From: Ruminococcus sp.
GTDB taxonomy: Bacteria > Bacillota > Clostridia > Oscillospirales > Ruminococcaceae
Assembly: GCA_023667165.1 (NCBI GenBank)
Contig: JAMPAO010000070.1
Location: 1-14,565 of the forward strand
Reading direction: 5' to 3'
Length of the DNA stretch: 14,565 nt
The position numbers and the translations under genes are program-made. Positions 7,236 through 14,211 of the stretch are shown here, piece by piece. Position 1 is the first letter of the stretch; each line of letters begins with the position of its first letter. The notes below the pieces were generated by a model. The model saw only the letters and a list, made by a program, of their open reading frames with translations. It had not been told where the DNA came from and ran no database searches.

Positions 7236-7589
7236 ATGGACATTGATCTTAAGCTTATGGGCAAAAGAATTGCCGAGAAACGCAGGAAAAAGAATATAAC
7301 TCAGGAAACCTTTTCCGAACAATTGAGTATAAGCATGCAATACTTAAGCAGAATTGAATGCGGACGGGCTAATCCGACGCTGAAAAATCTTGTTAAAATT
7401 GCAAACGGTTTGGAATGTACCCTTGACGAGCTTTTATGCGACAGTATTGTAGCGGATTCGGCGGTTATAATGAATGAAACTTCCGAATTGTTTGAAGACT
7501 GCTCCAACGAGGAGATCCTTTTGCTGTCAAAATGGTTCAAGTCCCTGCACGGATTTATGAGGGACGCTCAAAATATCGTAAAGGAATGA
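7236..7589 (+). CDS. Xre-family HTH transcriptional regulator
   Basis: This 117-aa protein has an N-terminal HTH_3 domain at residues 7-66: GKRIAEKRRKKNITQETFSE, then the recognition segment MQYLSRIECGRANPTLKNLV, and the typical closing IANGLECTLDELL. The remaining 45 residues are acidic with no known domain (EEILLLSKWFKSLHGFM). GCGGG lies ahead of ATG 7236. The sigma-factor gene begins nine bases after its stop, so it is probably cotranscribed with, and may regulate, the sigma/anti-sigma pair or the divergent operon across the inverted repeats at 7008-7092. Confidence 0.9.
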   Translation: MDIDLKLMGKRIAEKRRKKNITQETFSEQLSISMQYLSRIECGRANPTLKNLVKIANGLECTLDELLCDSIVADSAVIMNETSELFEDCSNEEILLLSKWFKSLHGFMRDAQNIVKE

Positions 7590-7598
7590 GGGTCACAA

Positions 7599-8156
7599 AT
7601 GCGCACAGCAATCCAAAACGACGACGACCGTGAATTTATTGCGGAGCTGTACCGCGGAAAATATAAGATATGGTTCAAAGAGGCATATGAGCTTACACAG
7701 GATATTCATACCGCAGAGGACATAATTAATGACGTTTTTGTAAAGCTTTTTGGTAAAATTGACGATTTGCGTGAAATGGGGTGTTACAAAGCAACGGGTT
7801 ACATAGTCGTAAGTATCAGAAACACTTGCAAGCGGTATTTGAAAAACAAATCAAAGCAGGGTTATCCCGTCGACTTTTACGGCGATGAAAATACGGAACA
7901 GATCAAGGATGATTCCGACACCGAAAAGGCTGTGCTTGACAGGCTTGACTGGGAAACCGCTTCAAAAGCGATACAAAAGCTGACCGACGCCGAACGGGGT
8001 TTTCTGATAAAATCCTACTTTGAACATTTGGGCGACAGAGAAATAGCGGAAAAAACGGGTATGAAATACAACAGCATACGCACATACCGCTGCCGCCTGA
8101 TAAACAAGATCAAAAAGCTATGCAAAGAAGAAAGCGAGGAAAAAATTTATGGCTGA
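7599..8156 (+). CDS. ECF-type RNA polymerase sigma factor
   Basis: This 185-aa protein has the two conserved regions of group 4 sigma factors. Region 2 is at about 13-85 (YKIWFKEAYELTQDIHTAED, IINDVFVKLFGKIDDL, then YIVVSIRNTCKRYLKNK). Region 4 is at about 123-178 (AIQKLTDAERGFLIKSYFEH, then GDREIAEKTGMKYNSIRTYR). A GAGGG site overlaps the Xre stop, seven bases before ATG. Its last eight bases overlap the start of the anti-sigma gene, which indicates translational coupling and a matched pair. It would direct RNA polymerase to its own set of promoters once released. Confidence 0.9.
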   Translation: MRTAIQNDDDREFIAELYRGKYKIWFKEAYELTQDIHTAEDIINDVFVKLFGKIDDLREMGCYKATGYIVVSIRNTCKRYLKNKSKQGYPVDFYGDENTEQIKDDSDTEKAVLDRLDWETASKAIQKLTDAERGFLIKSYFEHLGDREIAEKTGMKYNSIRTYRCRLINKIKKLCKEESEEKIYG

Positions 8157-8850
8157 CCGTAAACTTATTAACGATTATGAAAACGCTGTAATGAATCTTG
8201 CCGTATCCGATATGCTGGAGCAGTACGGCAGGGATCTGGAGGAAAAATACAAGGACGCCGAGGATATCGCCCCAAGTCCCGAAGCGGCGGAAAAATTTGA
8301 AAAGGCGATGAACAAGGCGTACAGAAGCGGACAACTGCGCTCCTTTCGCAAAAGGGCATTAAAATTCGCAAGATACGCCGTAACCGTCTGCGCCGCGTTT
8401 ATCGTTATTTTCGCCGCGTCAGTGGTTTCGGTGGACGCGCTTCGGTTTAGGCTTTTGGAGTGGCTGACAGATATCCACGGAAGTCACAGCTCGTTGATTA
8501 TCTACAATGATGATAACGCGTACAGCAATATGATACACGCCGATTATTTGCCGCGCGGATATAAATTAACCAATTACAGCGCTGACGGCGGTGAAATTGA
8601 AATATGTTACAATAATGATACAGTTTATATTATGCTCAGTTCATATCCGAACGCATATGCGTTAAATACCGATAATGAAGACATATGTTCAGAAGAAGTT
8701 TATATTAACGGTAATGCGGGACAATATCAAAATAAGGGATCGGTTTCGTCCATATATTGGTATAAAGACGAACAGTCATATTGGATTTCAACAAATGACG
8801 CTATGATATCAAAGGAAGAACTTGTTAAAATAGCACAATCTATTAATTAG
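8149..8850 (+). CDS. Membrane anti-sigma factor with DUF4367-like outer domain
   Basis: This 233-aa protein has a cytoplasmic N-terminal part (1-74), one membrane segment (about 75-97) and an outer domain. It has no zinc-finger Cys/His set in the first part, so it is not the ZAS type seen at 83-1333. The outer part starts with the DYLPRGYKL motif and continues with beta strands to WISTNDAMISKEELVKIAQS, which matches the DUF4367 pattern found in clostridial anti-sigma factors. The ATG lies within the sigma gene (overlap 8149-8156) with GAAGAAAGCGAGG ahead. Likely holds the sigma factor of 7599-8156. The stop is followed by an A/T-rich stretch with no clear terminator, then the MITE-like element. 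Confidence 0.8.
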   Translation: MADRKLINDYENAVMNLAVSDMLEQYGRDLEEKYKDAEDIAPSPEAAEKFEKAMNKAYRSGQLRSFRKRALKFARYAVTVCAAFIVIFAASVVSVDALRFRLLEWLTDIHGSHSSLIIYNDDNAYSNMIHADYLPRGYKLTNYSADGGEIEICYNNDTVYIMLSSYPNAYALNTDNEDICSEEVYINGNAGQYQNKGSVSSIYWYKDEQSYWISTNDAMISKEELVKIAQSIN

Positions 8851-8897
8851 TAAAAAAAATTTTTGTTGCAAAATTCATCTTATTGAGTTTATATAAT

Positions 8898-9060
8898 AGA
8901 CCTCCTCGGAAACCGTAGAAGTGACGAATGACGCAGCAATTTTGTTGTCAGGCAAAGTACGTTTTCCGCAGGAATACTTGGTATATTACAAGGGAAACGG
9001 ACAAAGCATGACAACAAAAGGGCAAGTCGGGCGGCGCTTCGGAAGTTTCCGAGGAGGTCT
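8898..9060. repeat. 163-bp MITE-like element with long terminal inverted repeats
   Basis: The ends AGACCTCCTCGGAAAC (8898-8913) and its perfect complement (9045-9060) are 16-bp terminal inverted repeats. Similarity of the arms continues inward with gaps: TTTTGTTGTCA on the left (about 8941-8951) faces TGACAACAAAA near 9009-9019, so most of the element can fold into one long hairpin. There is no ORF. No clear target duplication is visible. A diverged right arm recurs at 4-61. It lies between the anti-sigma stop (8850) and the secreted-protein gene (9107), so it could also act on transcription as a hairpin. Confidence 0.75.
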
Positions 9061-9064
9061 GATA

Positions 9065-9080
9065 TGAGAACTTGTTCTCA
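9065..9080. promoter_or_regulatory. 16-bp palindrome TGAGAACTTGTTCTCA
   Basis: A 7+7-bp inverted repeat with a two-base centre lies directly after the MITE-like element and 26 bases before the start of the secreted-protein gene. It may be an operator or a short RNA hairpin in the leader. It resembles a LexA box only superficially (GAAC-N2-GTTC instead of GAAC-N4-GTTC). Confidence 0.4.
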
Positions 9081-9106
9081 AAAAAAATACACGGAGGTAA
9101 AAAATT

Positions 9107-9571
9107 ATGTTGAACTCAAAAAAAATCATTGCAGCGGTACTTGCATCAGCAGTAGCCGCAGTATCGTCTGTTTCTGTGTATGCGGCAGAAACATTTACGC
9201 AGTCAGACGCGGTATATGTCTTGAAACCAAGTGACTCGATAAACTGGACTTACATATCCGCCGTGGGCGCCGGATTCAGCGAAAAAGACGGATACGGAAA
9301 ATGCACAGGTTCATATGAACTGTACAGCGCTAGAAAAGCAGAAATAACATTAACTCTTATGAAATCAAAAGACGGAAAAAGCTGGTCTGCCGTGGAATCA
9401 TGGTCAGCGACTTACACTAAACAAAGATCTCTTTCATTCAATGCAACGAGTACAGACAAATTAGAACACGGTTACTATTACCTTACACATACTCAAGTGC
9501 AGGTTCTTGACAGCAACGATAAAGTTCTGGAAACCGGAAACAGTGAATCGGCCGGAAGCTACTATGCATGA
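9107..9571 (+). CDS. Small secreted protein of unknown family
   Basis: This 154-aa protein has a classic signal peptide: MLNSKK, a hydrophobic core IIAAVLASAVAAVSS and a cleavage site after VYA (residues 24-26). The mature part of about 128 residues is rich in Ser, Thr and Tyr, with alternating patterns that suggest beta strands (ARKAEITLTLMKSKDGKSWS, then HGYYYLTHTQVQVLDSND). There is one Cys in it and no sortase motif, so it is probably freely secreted or loosely attached. I do not recognise the family. GGAGGT six bases before the ATG is a strong ribosome site. Its stop overlaps the start of the next sigma-factor gene (ATGA), so both are translated from one message. What it binds is unknown. 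Confidence 0.8.
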   Translation: MLNSKKIIAAVLASAVAAVSSVSVYAAETFTQSDAVYVLKPSDSINWTYISAVGAGFSEKDGYGKCTGSYELYSARKAEITLTLMKSKDGKSWSAVESWSATYTKQRSLSFNATSTDKLEHGYYYLTHTQVQVLDSNDKVLETGNSESAGSYYA

Positions 9572-10143
9572 TTTGCTTCCTTACAGTAATTGACGACCCC
9601 GACGACAGAGATTTTTTCGGTGAAATTTACGGAAAATATCATAAAATGATGTTTGACTGTGCGTTGAAAATCCTGAAAAATCACCACGACGCCGAGGACG
9701 CCGTACAGCAGGTGCTGCTGAATTTATGGAAGTATATTCACAACGTCAAAAAGGTTTCCGAGCAAAAGCTTGCGGGGTATCTGTACGCGACTACGAGAAA
9801 TCATTGCCGCGATATGATCGAAAAGAACAAAAATACGGTTTTAAGCTTTGAGGGTAATCCCGAATTAAAGCTTATAACGGAGACCACTCCGGAGCTTATA
9901 GCTGTCCAAAAGTTCGATAACGCGCTTTTTGAGGAGGCGTTCAATGAGCTTACGCCGCGCTACAGACAGATAATAATGGATAAAGCCGTCCTGCACCTTG
10001 ACGACCGTCAGGCAGCGGAGCATATAAAAATAAAGGTTACGTACGTTCGCGAGTGTCTTTCGCGGGCAAGAGCGACCATGCATAAGCTGTATCTGGAAAA
10101 ATTGAAAGAGGCTGAAAACACGGCTGTTTCCGGCAGAAAATAA
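9568..10143 (+). CDS. ECF-type RNA polymerase sigma factor coupled to the secreted protein
   Basis: This 191-aa protein has region 2 at about 20-80 (YHKMMFDCALKILKNHHDAE, DAVQQVLLNLWKYI, then YLYATTRNHCRDMIEKNK) and region 4 at about 125-175 (NELTPRYRQIIMDKAVLHLD, DRQAAEHIKIKVTYVRECLS, RARATMHKLY). The start MICFLTVIDDPDD matches the MxxFLxxIDDPxD opening of a common clostridial group, which supports the ATG at 9568 despite its overlap with the previous stop. No separate promoter is seen, so expression likely depends on the secreted-protein message. No anti-sigma gene follows; the next 800 bases are decayed DNA. Its regulator is thus missing, elsewhere, or is the secreted protein itself (inference). 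Confidence 0.85.
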   Translation: MICFLTVIDDPDDRDFFGEIYGKYHKMMFDCALKILKNHHDAEDAVQQVLLNLWKYIHNVKKVSEQKLAGYLYATTRNHCRDMIEKNKNTVLSFEGNPELKLITETTPELIAVQKFDNALFEEAFNELTPRYRQIIMDKAVLHLDDRQAAEHIKIKVTYVRECLSRARATMHKLYLEKLKEAENTAVSGRK

Positions 10144-10185
10144 AAACCCCGTCCGAAATGTGAACCGAACCGGTAAAAACGGACA

Positions 10186-10227
10186 ATGACAAAAAGACCT
10201 CCTATGGTATAATAAAACCATAGGAGG
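10186..10227 (+). promoter_or_regulatory. Promoter and RBS inside an 11-bp inverted repeat
   Basis: ATGACA (10186-10191), 16 bases, then extended TGGTATAAT with TATAAT at 10208-10213 form a good promoter. CCTCCTATGGT (10198-10208) and ACCATAGGAGG (10217-10227) are perfect complements. The 3' arm carries the AGGAGG ribosome site for the ATG at 10237. A transcript from this promoter would start near 10220 and lack the 5' arm, while read-through from the sigma gene would fold and hide the ribosome site. This is the layout used by several insertion sequences to avoid read-through expression. Confidence 0.55.
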
Positions 10228-10236
10228 AAATTTTTT

Positions 10237-10339
10237 ATGCCGATGATGATTTGGGAGTTTCCCAAACGGTCTGCAAGCAGATAAAAAGCTCTTGGAGGAT
10301 TGGGTACAGCGATACGGACAAAGTCTTTGCAGAACGTGA
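10237..10339 (+). pseudogene. Broken small ORF, unassigned
   Basis: ATG 10237, nine bases after TAGGAGG, begins MPMMIWEFPK and stops soon after. In the next frame the text continues GLQADKKLLEDWVQRYGQSL followed by CRT and a stop. Joined, this would be a short protein start of about 34 residues. The LLEDWV.RYG..L.RT pattern recalls the opening of some ECF sigma factors, but the match is too short for a firm call. The remainder is missing. Confidence 0.35.
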
Positions 10340-10439
10340 GTTGCACGGGAGGGAATTTAAGGCAATACCGTATAATACAAACATAAAAAACAGCGCCATT
10401 GAATGATGAGCAATATAAACAGATCAAGTAAATTGTTTG

Positions 10440-10660
10440 CAAGGCGCACTTGATCAAGCCGGCAGAGAAAATCCCGTCAGCTAAGAGCAAATTTATCAAA
10501 GCAAACATGATATTTATTTTCGCGGTCTGCTTTTTAAGACCGCTATACCGCGTTCGTCGATACCAGAGTTGTCGATTTACAACAGCGAAAACATACTCAA
10601 CCTTTGCCCAAACGATGATTTTTATGCTCTATCTCTTTGCCGCATAATACTGTCCGCTTG
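10440..10660 (-). pseudogene. IS5-family transposase C-terminal remnant
   Basis: On the minus strand, WAKVEYVFAVVNRQLWYRRT continues RYSGLKKQTAKINIMFALIN and LLLADGIFSAG. This is the C-terminal catalytic Glu region of IS5-type transposases, in which VE..F.V..RQ...R.R..GL is followed by L..LF.LANL. An in-frame stop and a frame change precede it at about 10635-10650, and no native stop is found after it. It differs from the IS427-like element at 3714-4535. No ends could be defined. From about 10340 to 10440, and from 10660 to 10930, I see no gene. Confidence 0.65.
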
Positions 10661-10933
10661 TCTATAATTTCTTGATTTGAGAGGGCTTGCGATGACTTAA
10701 ATAGTAATATCTGACATAAATTTATAACTTCGTTTACGATTCCTGCGGTTCATTTCATTGGAGAAATAATATAATAGGGAGAAAAAACGGTTCCAAATGC
10801 AGTAAGAGCAACGTATTATAGCCATAGACACATTACCTGCATTGGCTGGGAATAGACTGAACTTCCGGACAAACCGCATTGCAAAACCGCTGTTATAAAA
10901 ATACAACTCGGAATGACAGTTGGAGTACAACAC

Positions 10934-10965
10934 AAAAAAGCGGAAACCGGTTGTTCCGCTTTTTT
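10934..10965 (-). terminator. Strong bidirectional terminator after the helicase unit
   Basis: A perfect 12-bp stem, AAAAAAGCGGAA with TTCCGCTTTTTT, closes an eight-base loop. T-runs are on both strands. It starts 22 bases after the stop of the 202-aa protein gene and marks the end of the helicase-HNH operon; it would also stop transcripts from the left. Confidence 0.85.
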
Positions 10966-10987
10966 GTTTTATGCATAAGTTTGGAAC

Positions 10988-11596
10988 TTATGCACCATTT
11001 TGAGGAAAGGCTCGACCATCCCGCTGTTTTTGCGATATGCGATTAGCTGTTACTTCTGTCTGAACTTGTCGCTGTAACCGCTCAAGTCTGAAAATTATCA
11101 TTGTATGAATATTTTCCTCGCCGATGTCGCACAGTTCATATCCGCCGATATACGTTACCAATCCCAGCTTTTTGATCGTCGTTCTCAGCGTTTCCAAAAG
11201 ACCTTGCGTTCTGCGTTTGTAACCGAAATCGGAAAGCAGCGTCGTGAGTTTCATCCGAACATAATTCTGTGTGAAAAGCAGCCGCAATTTTATCTGTTTG
11301 AAATACGCGCAAAAGTAATCCGGCTCGAAGGTCTGTTCCGTTGAAATGCCGTTGACCTCACGCATTATCATTTCGATTTCCGTCAGCTCACTGCTGTCCA
11401 TCTCATACTTTTCCAAAAGACTGTTTACCGTTTTATTGAAAAGAACAAAGTCGTTGCGGAACGGATAAACGAGGCTCGCGTTATACTCGCCGAACAGATC
11501 GGTCATTACCTCCGATCTGCGGCTCACCGTCAGATCCGCGATCCGAATAAACATCGCCACATCGATCGGAGTAAAGAGATATTTTGTATATCTCAT
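10988..11596 (-). CDS. Protein of unknown family coupled to the helicase-HNH gene
   Basis: This 202-aa protein has no signal peptide or membrane segment and is probably mostly helical. Basic and aromatic stretches occur at FCAYFKQIKLRLLFTQNYV (about 97-115) and a basic, Gln-rich C-terminus follows (about 170-202, RLERLQRQVQTEV). A segment near 125-160 (SDFGYKRRTQGLLETLRTTI) could be a winged-helix-like or coiled part, but no known motif stands out. Its ATG overlaps the TGA of the helicase gene (ATGA at 11593-11596), so it is translated in a coupled way and probably works with it. A role as specificity or nucleic-acid-binding subunit is a guess from context only. Confidence 0.7.
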   Translation of the reverse strand: MRYTKYLFTPIDVAMFIRIADLTVSRRSEVMTDLFGEYNASLVYPFRNDFVLFNKTVNSLLEKYEMDSSELTEIEMIMREVNGISTEQTFEPDYFCAYFKQIKLRLLFTQNYVRMKLTTLLSDFGYKRRTQGLLETLRTTIKKLGLVTYIGGYELCDIGEENIHTMIIFRLERLQRQVQTEVTANRISQKQRDGRAFPQNGA

Positions 11597-13797
11597 TCCT
11601 TATCCCCTTTCTTGCCGTTGCATTTTCTGCAAAGAATTTGAAGATTTTCCGGAACGGTCAATCCGCCCTTTGACATAGGCGTTATGTGGTCGATCTGAAA
11701 AGGTCTGCGCGTTCCGGAGGTTCGTCCGCAGCCGGCGTAAACATAATCACCGTCCTCGTTTTTCGCCGCCGCGAAAGTGTCTTCTCTCAGCTTTCTGCCA
11801 TAGGCGGGATATAACCGATCTATTTCGTAAAGCGTCAATTTGCCGATGTCGACCGGTTCGTACCGAACGTTGGGAAGGGTCAGTTTGGTCGTCACGATAT
11901 CTCCGTGCAGACGCAATATCTCCGTGTCGACGATCTTCTTCAAGAACCCCAAAACTCTGTAGTATATTTTTATGTTCGGCTCCTCGTCCCAGATCCGCCG
12001 AATATACGCGTCCTCCTCGGAACGTCTCATATCCTTGTCGATTATCTCCTGCGCGATCGCCGTCGCGTCGAGTTTGTTCCTGTCGATATCATCGACCTTG
12101 AAAAACTCGGGTTCTGTTTCCTTTTCGGCGTAAAATTGAAGCAGCGTGCTTATATCCTTTATGCTGAACGGCGGGAACATCGCGCTTTCTTTGCCGCCGA
12201 AGTAATATTTTTCACAATATTTCACCATATCGTCCAGAGTATCATCGGTGATCTCTTCATCGTCAATGTCAAATTCCTCGAAAATCTTCGGAAGATCCTT
12301 TATCAGATTCTTGTAAATTGCCTCGTTTGAATCGTAAACAAGTATCTGGTGGCTGCCTTGAAACGTTTCAAAAACGTACATTCCGATCGGTATACGCTCG
12401 ATAAAGGGAATGCTCTCAATGTCCTTCGTATCGACATTATCGTCGGCTATCCTCGCAAATTCCTCAATGAGAGAAATGCTTATCAAGTGAAGCGCCCTGC
12501 GAGTGTATTCCGTGGGATCGTCACGCCATTCCGTATCACCGTCGTCAAGTTCGTCCGGACTCTCCCATGCGATCTTGTTATCCCAATCGTCAATGAAGCT
12601 TACGATATACGCGTCCTTTGTGCCGCCCGATTTAACGCCGCGCAGCGCCCGCCCGACCATTTGCGTCATCAGTATTTTCGACGTTGTCGGGCGCGCCAGG
12701 AATACAGTGTGCGTTTCCGGAAGATCGGTGCCCTCCGTGAGGATATTGACGTTTATCAAGACCTCAAGTTCACCGTTCTTGTACTGTTCGATCTTGCGGT
12801 CGTTGTCCTCGTTGGAAACCGTGATCCCCGTGAACATATCGCGGGCGCCCGAAATTATGTAATCCGCCTTCACGCCGCTTTTGTTGAACAGTGCAGAAAG
12901 CGCTATGGCGTGATCTTGATTTACCGCAAAAACGAGCGTCTGACCGTAGGTTTCGCGTTTGTCAAGATACCTATCAACAATAAAACGGTTGCGCTCCTTG
13001 TTTTGAGCGATCTCTCGCGCGATATATTCGGGGAGCTGATCGAAATTTTGGATTGCTTTCAGATCCTTAACGCCGAGCTCGCCCGAAAAACGCTGCTTGG
13101 TGTCGTAATCTTCGGATATCGGGCGTGCGAGAATGGAACTGTTTATCAGTGTTTTCAGATCGACGCTGTAGCAGATGTCGTCTTCAAATATCTTCAAAAG
13201 CGCGCCCTTTTCATTTTCATTCGTGCGAAACGGCGTTGCGGTAAGCCCGAGCATTTTCACCGATTTAGCGTGATCTGTCACATGATCGATTATTTTACGG
13301 TAGCTTCTCGCGACGGCATGATGTGCCTCATCGATCACGAGAAAAATGTCCTCATCGGCGAGCCATTTATCCAAACACTCCAAGCCGCGCCCAATGCTGT
13401 CCTTGCCGCAGACGAGAATGTTATCGTCCTGCTCGATGTTTATGGGTCTGTCGTGCTGCCCCGAAACGATCCTGCACTTGAAACGCGTGCGGTTGGGCAT
13501 ATTCTTGCTGTCGGCATTTTGCGTAAAGGTATCTGCGGCTTGTTCCAAAAGCAAATGCCGGTGTGCGAGCCACAGAATTTTTTTGCTGTTATCAACAGCG
13601 TTTTTCAGCAGCCAATAAACCGCAGTGAGCGTCTTTCCGCCGCCCGTGGGGAGCACTAGGAGCGACTTGAAGCTATCTTTTCTGTTGATCTTATCAAGCA
13701 TAGCCAACGCATCCGTTTGGTGCGGATACAATTCCCTCGGCTTGGTGTCATTCGGAGTTACCCAAAAGCAGTTTTTATTCTCAACCATAATCGCCAT
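11593..13797 (-). CDS. SF2 DEAH helicase fused to a C-terminal HNH endonuclease
   Basis: This 734-aa protein carries superfamily 2 helicase motifs in order: YPHQTDAL (about 24-31), Walker A LPTGGGKT (49-56), DEAH box VIDEAHH (154-160), LTATPF (185-190), and the second RecA-like domain with TEGTDLPE (354-361) and QMVGRALRG (379-387). This is the ResIII-type arrangement of restriction and defence helicases. A middle region of about 270 residues, rich in acidic residues, has no recognised domain. The C-terminus (about 690-734) is an HNH nuclease: a Cys at 690, then QIDHITPMSKGG (Asp703-His704), ENLQILCRKCNGKKGDK with Asn718 and Cys723/Cys726. Only one Cys precedes the DH pair where many have two. 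GTG 13806 is part of the ribosome site GAGGTGA, so ATG 13797 is the start. It likely unwinds or translocates DNA and cuts it; this is inference from domains. Confidence 0.85.
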   Translation of the reverse strand: MAIMVENKNCFWVTPNDTKPRELYPHQTDALAMLDKINRKDSFKSLLVLPTGGGKTLTAVYWLLKNAVDNSKKILWLAHRHLLLEQAADTFTQNADSKNMPNRTRFKCRIVSGQHDRPINIEQDDNILVCGKDSIGRGLECLDKWLADEDIFLVIDEAHHAVARSYRKIIDHVTDHAKSVKMLGLTATPFRTNENEKGALLKIFEDDICYSVDLKTLINSSILARPISEDYDTKQRFSGELGVKDLKAIQNFDQLPEYIAREIAQNKERNRFIVDRYLDKRETYGQTLVFAVNQDHAIALSALFNKSGVKADYIISGARDMFTGITVSNEDNDRKIEQYKNGELEVLINVNILTEGTDLPETHTVFLARPTTSKILMTQMVGRALRGVKSGGTKDAYIVSFIDDWDNKIAWESPDELDDGDTEWRDDPTEYTRRALHLISISLIEEFARIADDNVDTKDIESIPFIERIPIGMYVFETFQGSHQILVYDSNEAIYKNLIKDLPKIFEEFDIDDEEITDDTLDDMVKYCEKYYFGGKESAMFPPFSIKDISTLLQFYAEKETEPEFFKVDDIDRNKLDATAIAQEIIDKDMRRSEEDAYIRRIWDEEPNIKIYYRVLGFLKKIVDTEILRLHGDIVTTKLTLPNVRYEPVDIGKLTLYEIDRLYPAYGRKLREDTFAAAKNEDGDYVYAGCGRTSGTRRPFQIDHITPMSKGGLTVPENLQILCRKCNGKKGDKE

Positions 13798-13829
13798 AAT
13801 TATCACCTCATAAGAAATATCTCTACTAT

Positions 13830-13858
13830 ATTGTACACCAAAATTTGACAGAAGTCAA
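13830..13858 (-). promoter_or_regulatory. Near-consensus promoter of the helicase-HNH operon with palindrome at -35
   Basis: On the minus strand TTGACT (13858-13853), 17 bases, then TACAAT (13835-13830). The palindrome TTGAC-N4-GTCAA (13845-13858) covers the -35 box and the first part of the spacer, a fitting place for a repressor. The start codon is 33 bases downstream of the -10. Confidence 0.75.
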
Positions 13859-13881
13859 GCGCTTTACCTAACGAACAGGTA

Positions 13882-13910
13882 TGGACAAACAGCGCATAAT
13901 ATGGTATAAT
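13882..13910 (+). promoter_or_regulatory. Promoter of the IS1-like gene
   Basis: TGGACA (13882-13887), a 17-base spacer and an extended TGGTATAAT with TATAAT at 13905-13910. Transcription would begin around 13917, at or one base before the ATG at 13918, so the message may be leaderless. No ribosome site is visible in the seven bases before the ATG. Confidence 0.65.
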
Positions 13911-13917
13911 AAGAAGC

Positions 13918-14211
13918 ATGAGAAAAGCAAAAGAAACAGCAGGAAGGGTATGCCCGAACTGCGGAAGAAAAGAAAATCAGGTGAACGCGGGAAAAAACCG
14001 TTCGGGAACACAAAGGTGCTTTTGCAAGGAATGCAGAAAATACTACACACTTGACCCGAAAACACGGGAATATCCCGAGGAAATTCGCCGACAGGCAATA
14101 AAAACATATTATGCGGGCGCAAGCGGACGGGGCGTCGGCAAAGTGTTCGGCTTCAACAAAGCTAATGTGTATAATTGGATTAAAAAAAACGGCTCAAAAC
14201 CCGGAAAGTAA
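13918..14211 (+). pseudogene. IS1-like transposase N-terminal ORF (InsA-type), partial element
   Basis: This 97-aa protein has a zinc ribbon (CPNCG at residues 12-16 and CKEC at 36-39) followed by a helix-turn-helix (YPEEIRRQAIKTYYAGASGR, then GVGKVFGFNKANVYNWIKK). This is the arrangement of IS1 InsA and of the N-terminus of related transposases. The run A8C in the codons for WIKKN contains A AAA AAC, the known IS1 frameshift heptamer. However, the -1 frame after it ends within 12 codons, and no DDE domain follows. In the +1 frame, 14186-14305 reads about 40 residues (ILEYTYSDLYWFDS) that may be a decayed start of the catalytic part (compare DELYWF of relatives). So it is a remnant that keeps only its DNA-binding half, with an intact promoter. 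Confidence 0.65.

Noticed and set aside
9065..9080. LexA (SOS) box
   Set aside because: The spacing between GAAC and GTTC is two bases, while clostridial and Bacillus LexA boxes need four.
9064..9231. A short ORF starting ATG 9064 directly after GAGGAGG at the end of the MITE-like element
   Set aside because: The ribosome-site-like sequence belongs to the repeat terminus; the frame is antiparallel in character to the secreted protein (overlaps its signal peptide in another frame) and resembles no protein.
10008..10508. A 166-codon minus-strand open frame running from the IS5 remnant into the sigma gene
   Set aside because: Only its first part is transposase-like; the rest is antisense to the ECF sigma gene and is a read-on of the remnant past its lost stop codon.
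10697..10933. A 78-codon minus-strand open frame
   Set aside because: No ribosome site, no domain, composition of random low-complexity DNA; the surrounding sequence looks decayed.
12349..13659. A 436-codon open frame on the plus strand
   Set aside because: It lies wholly antisense to the helicase-HNH gene, has no recognisable domain or ribosome site, and arises from codon usage of the real gene.
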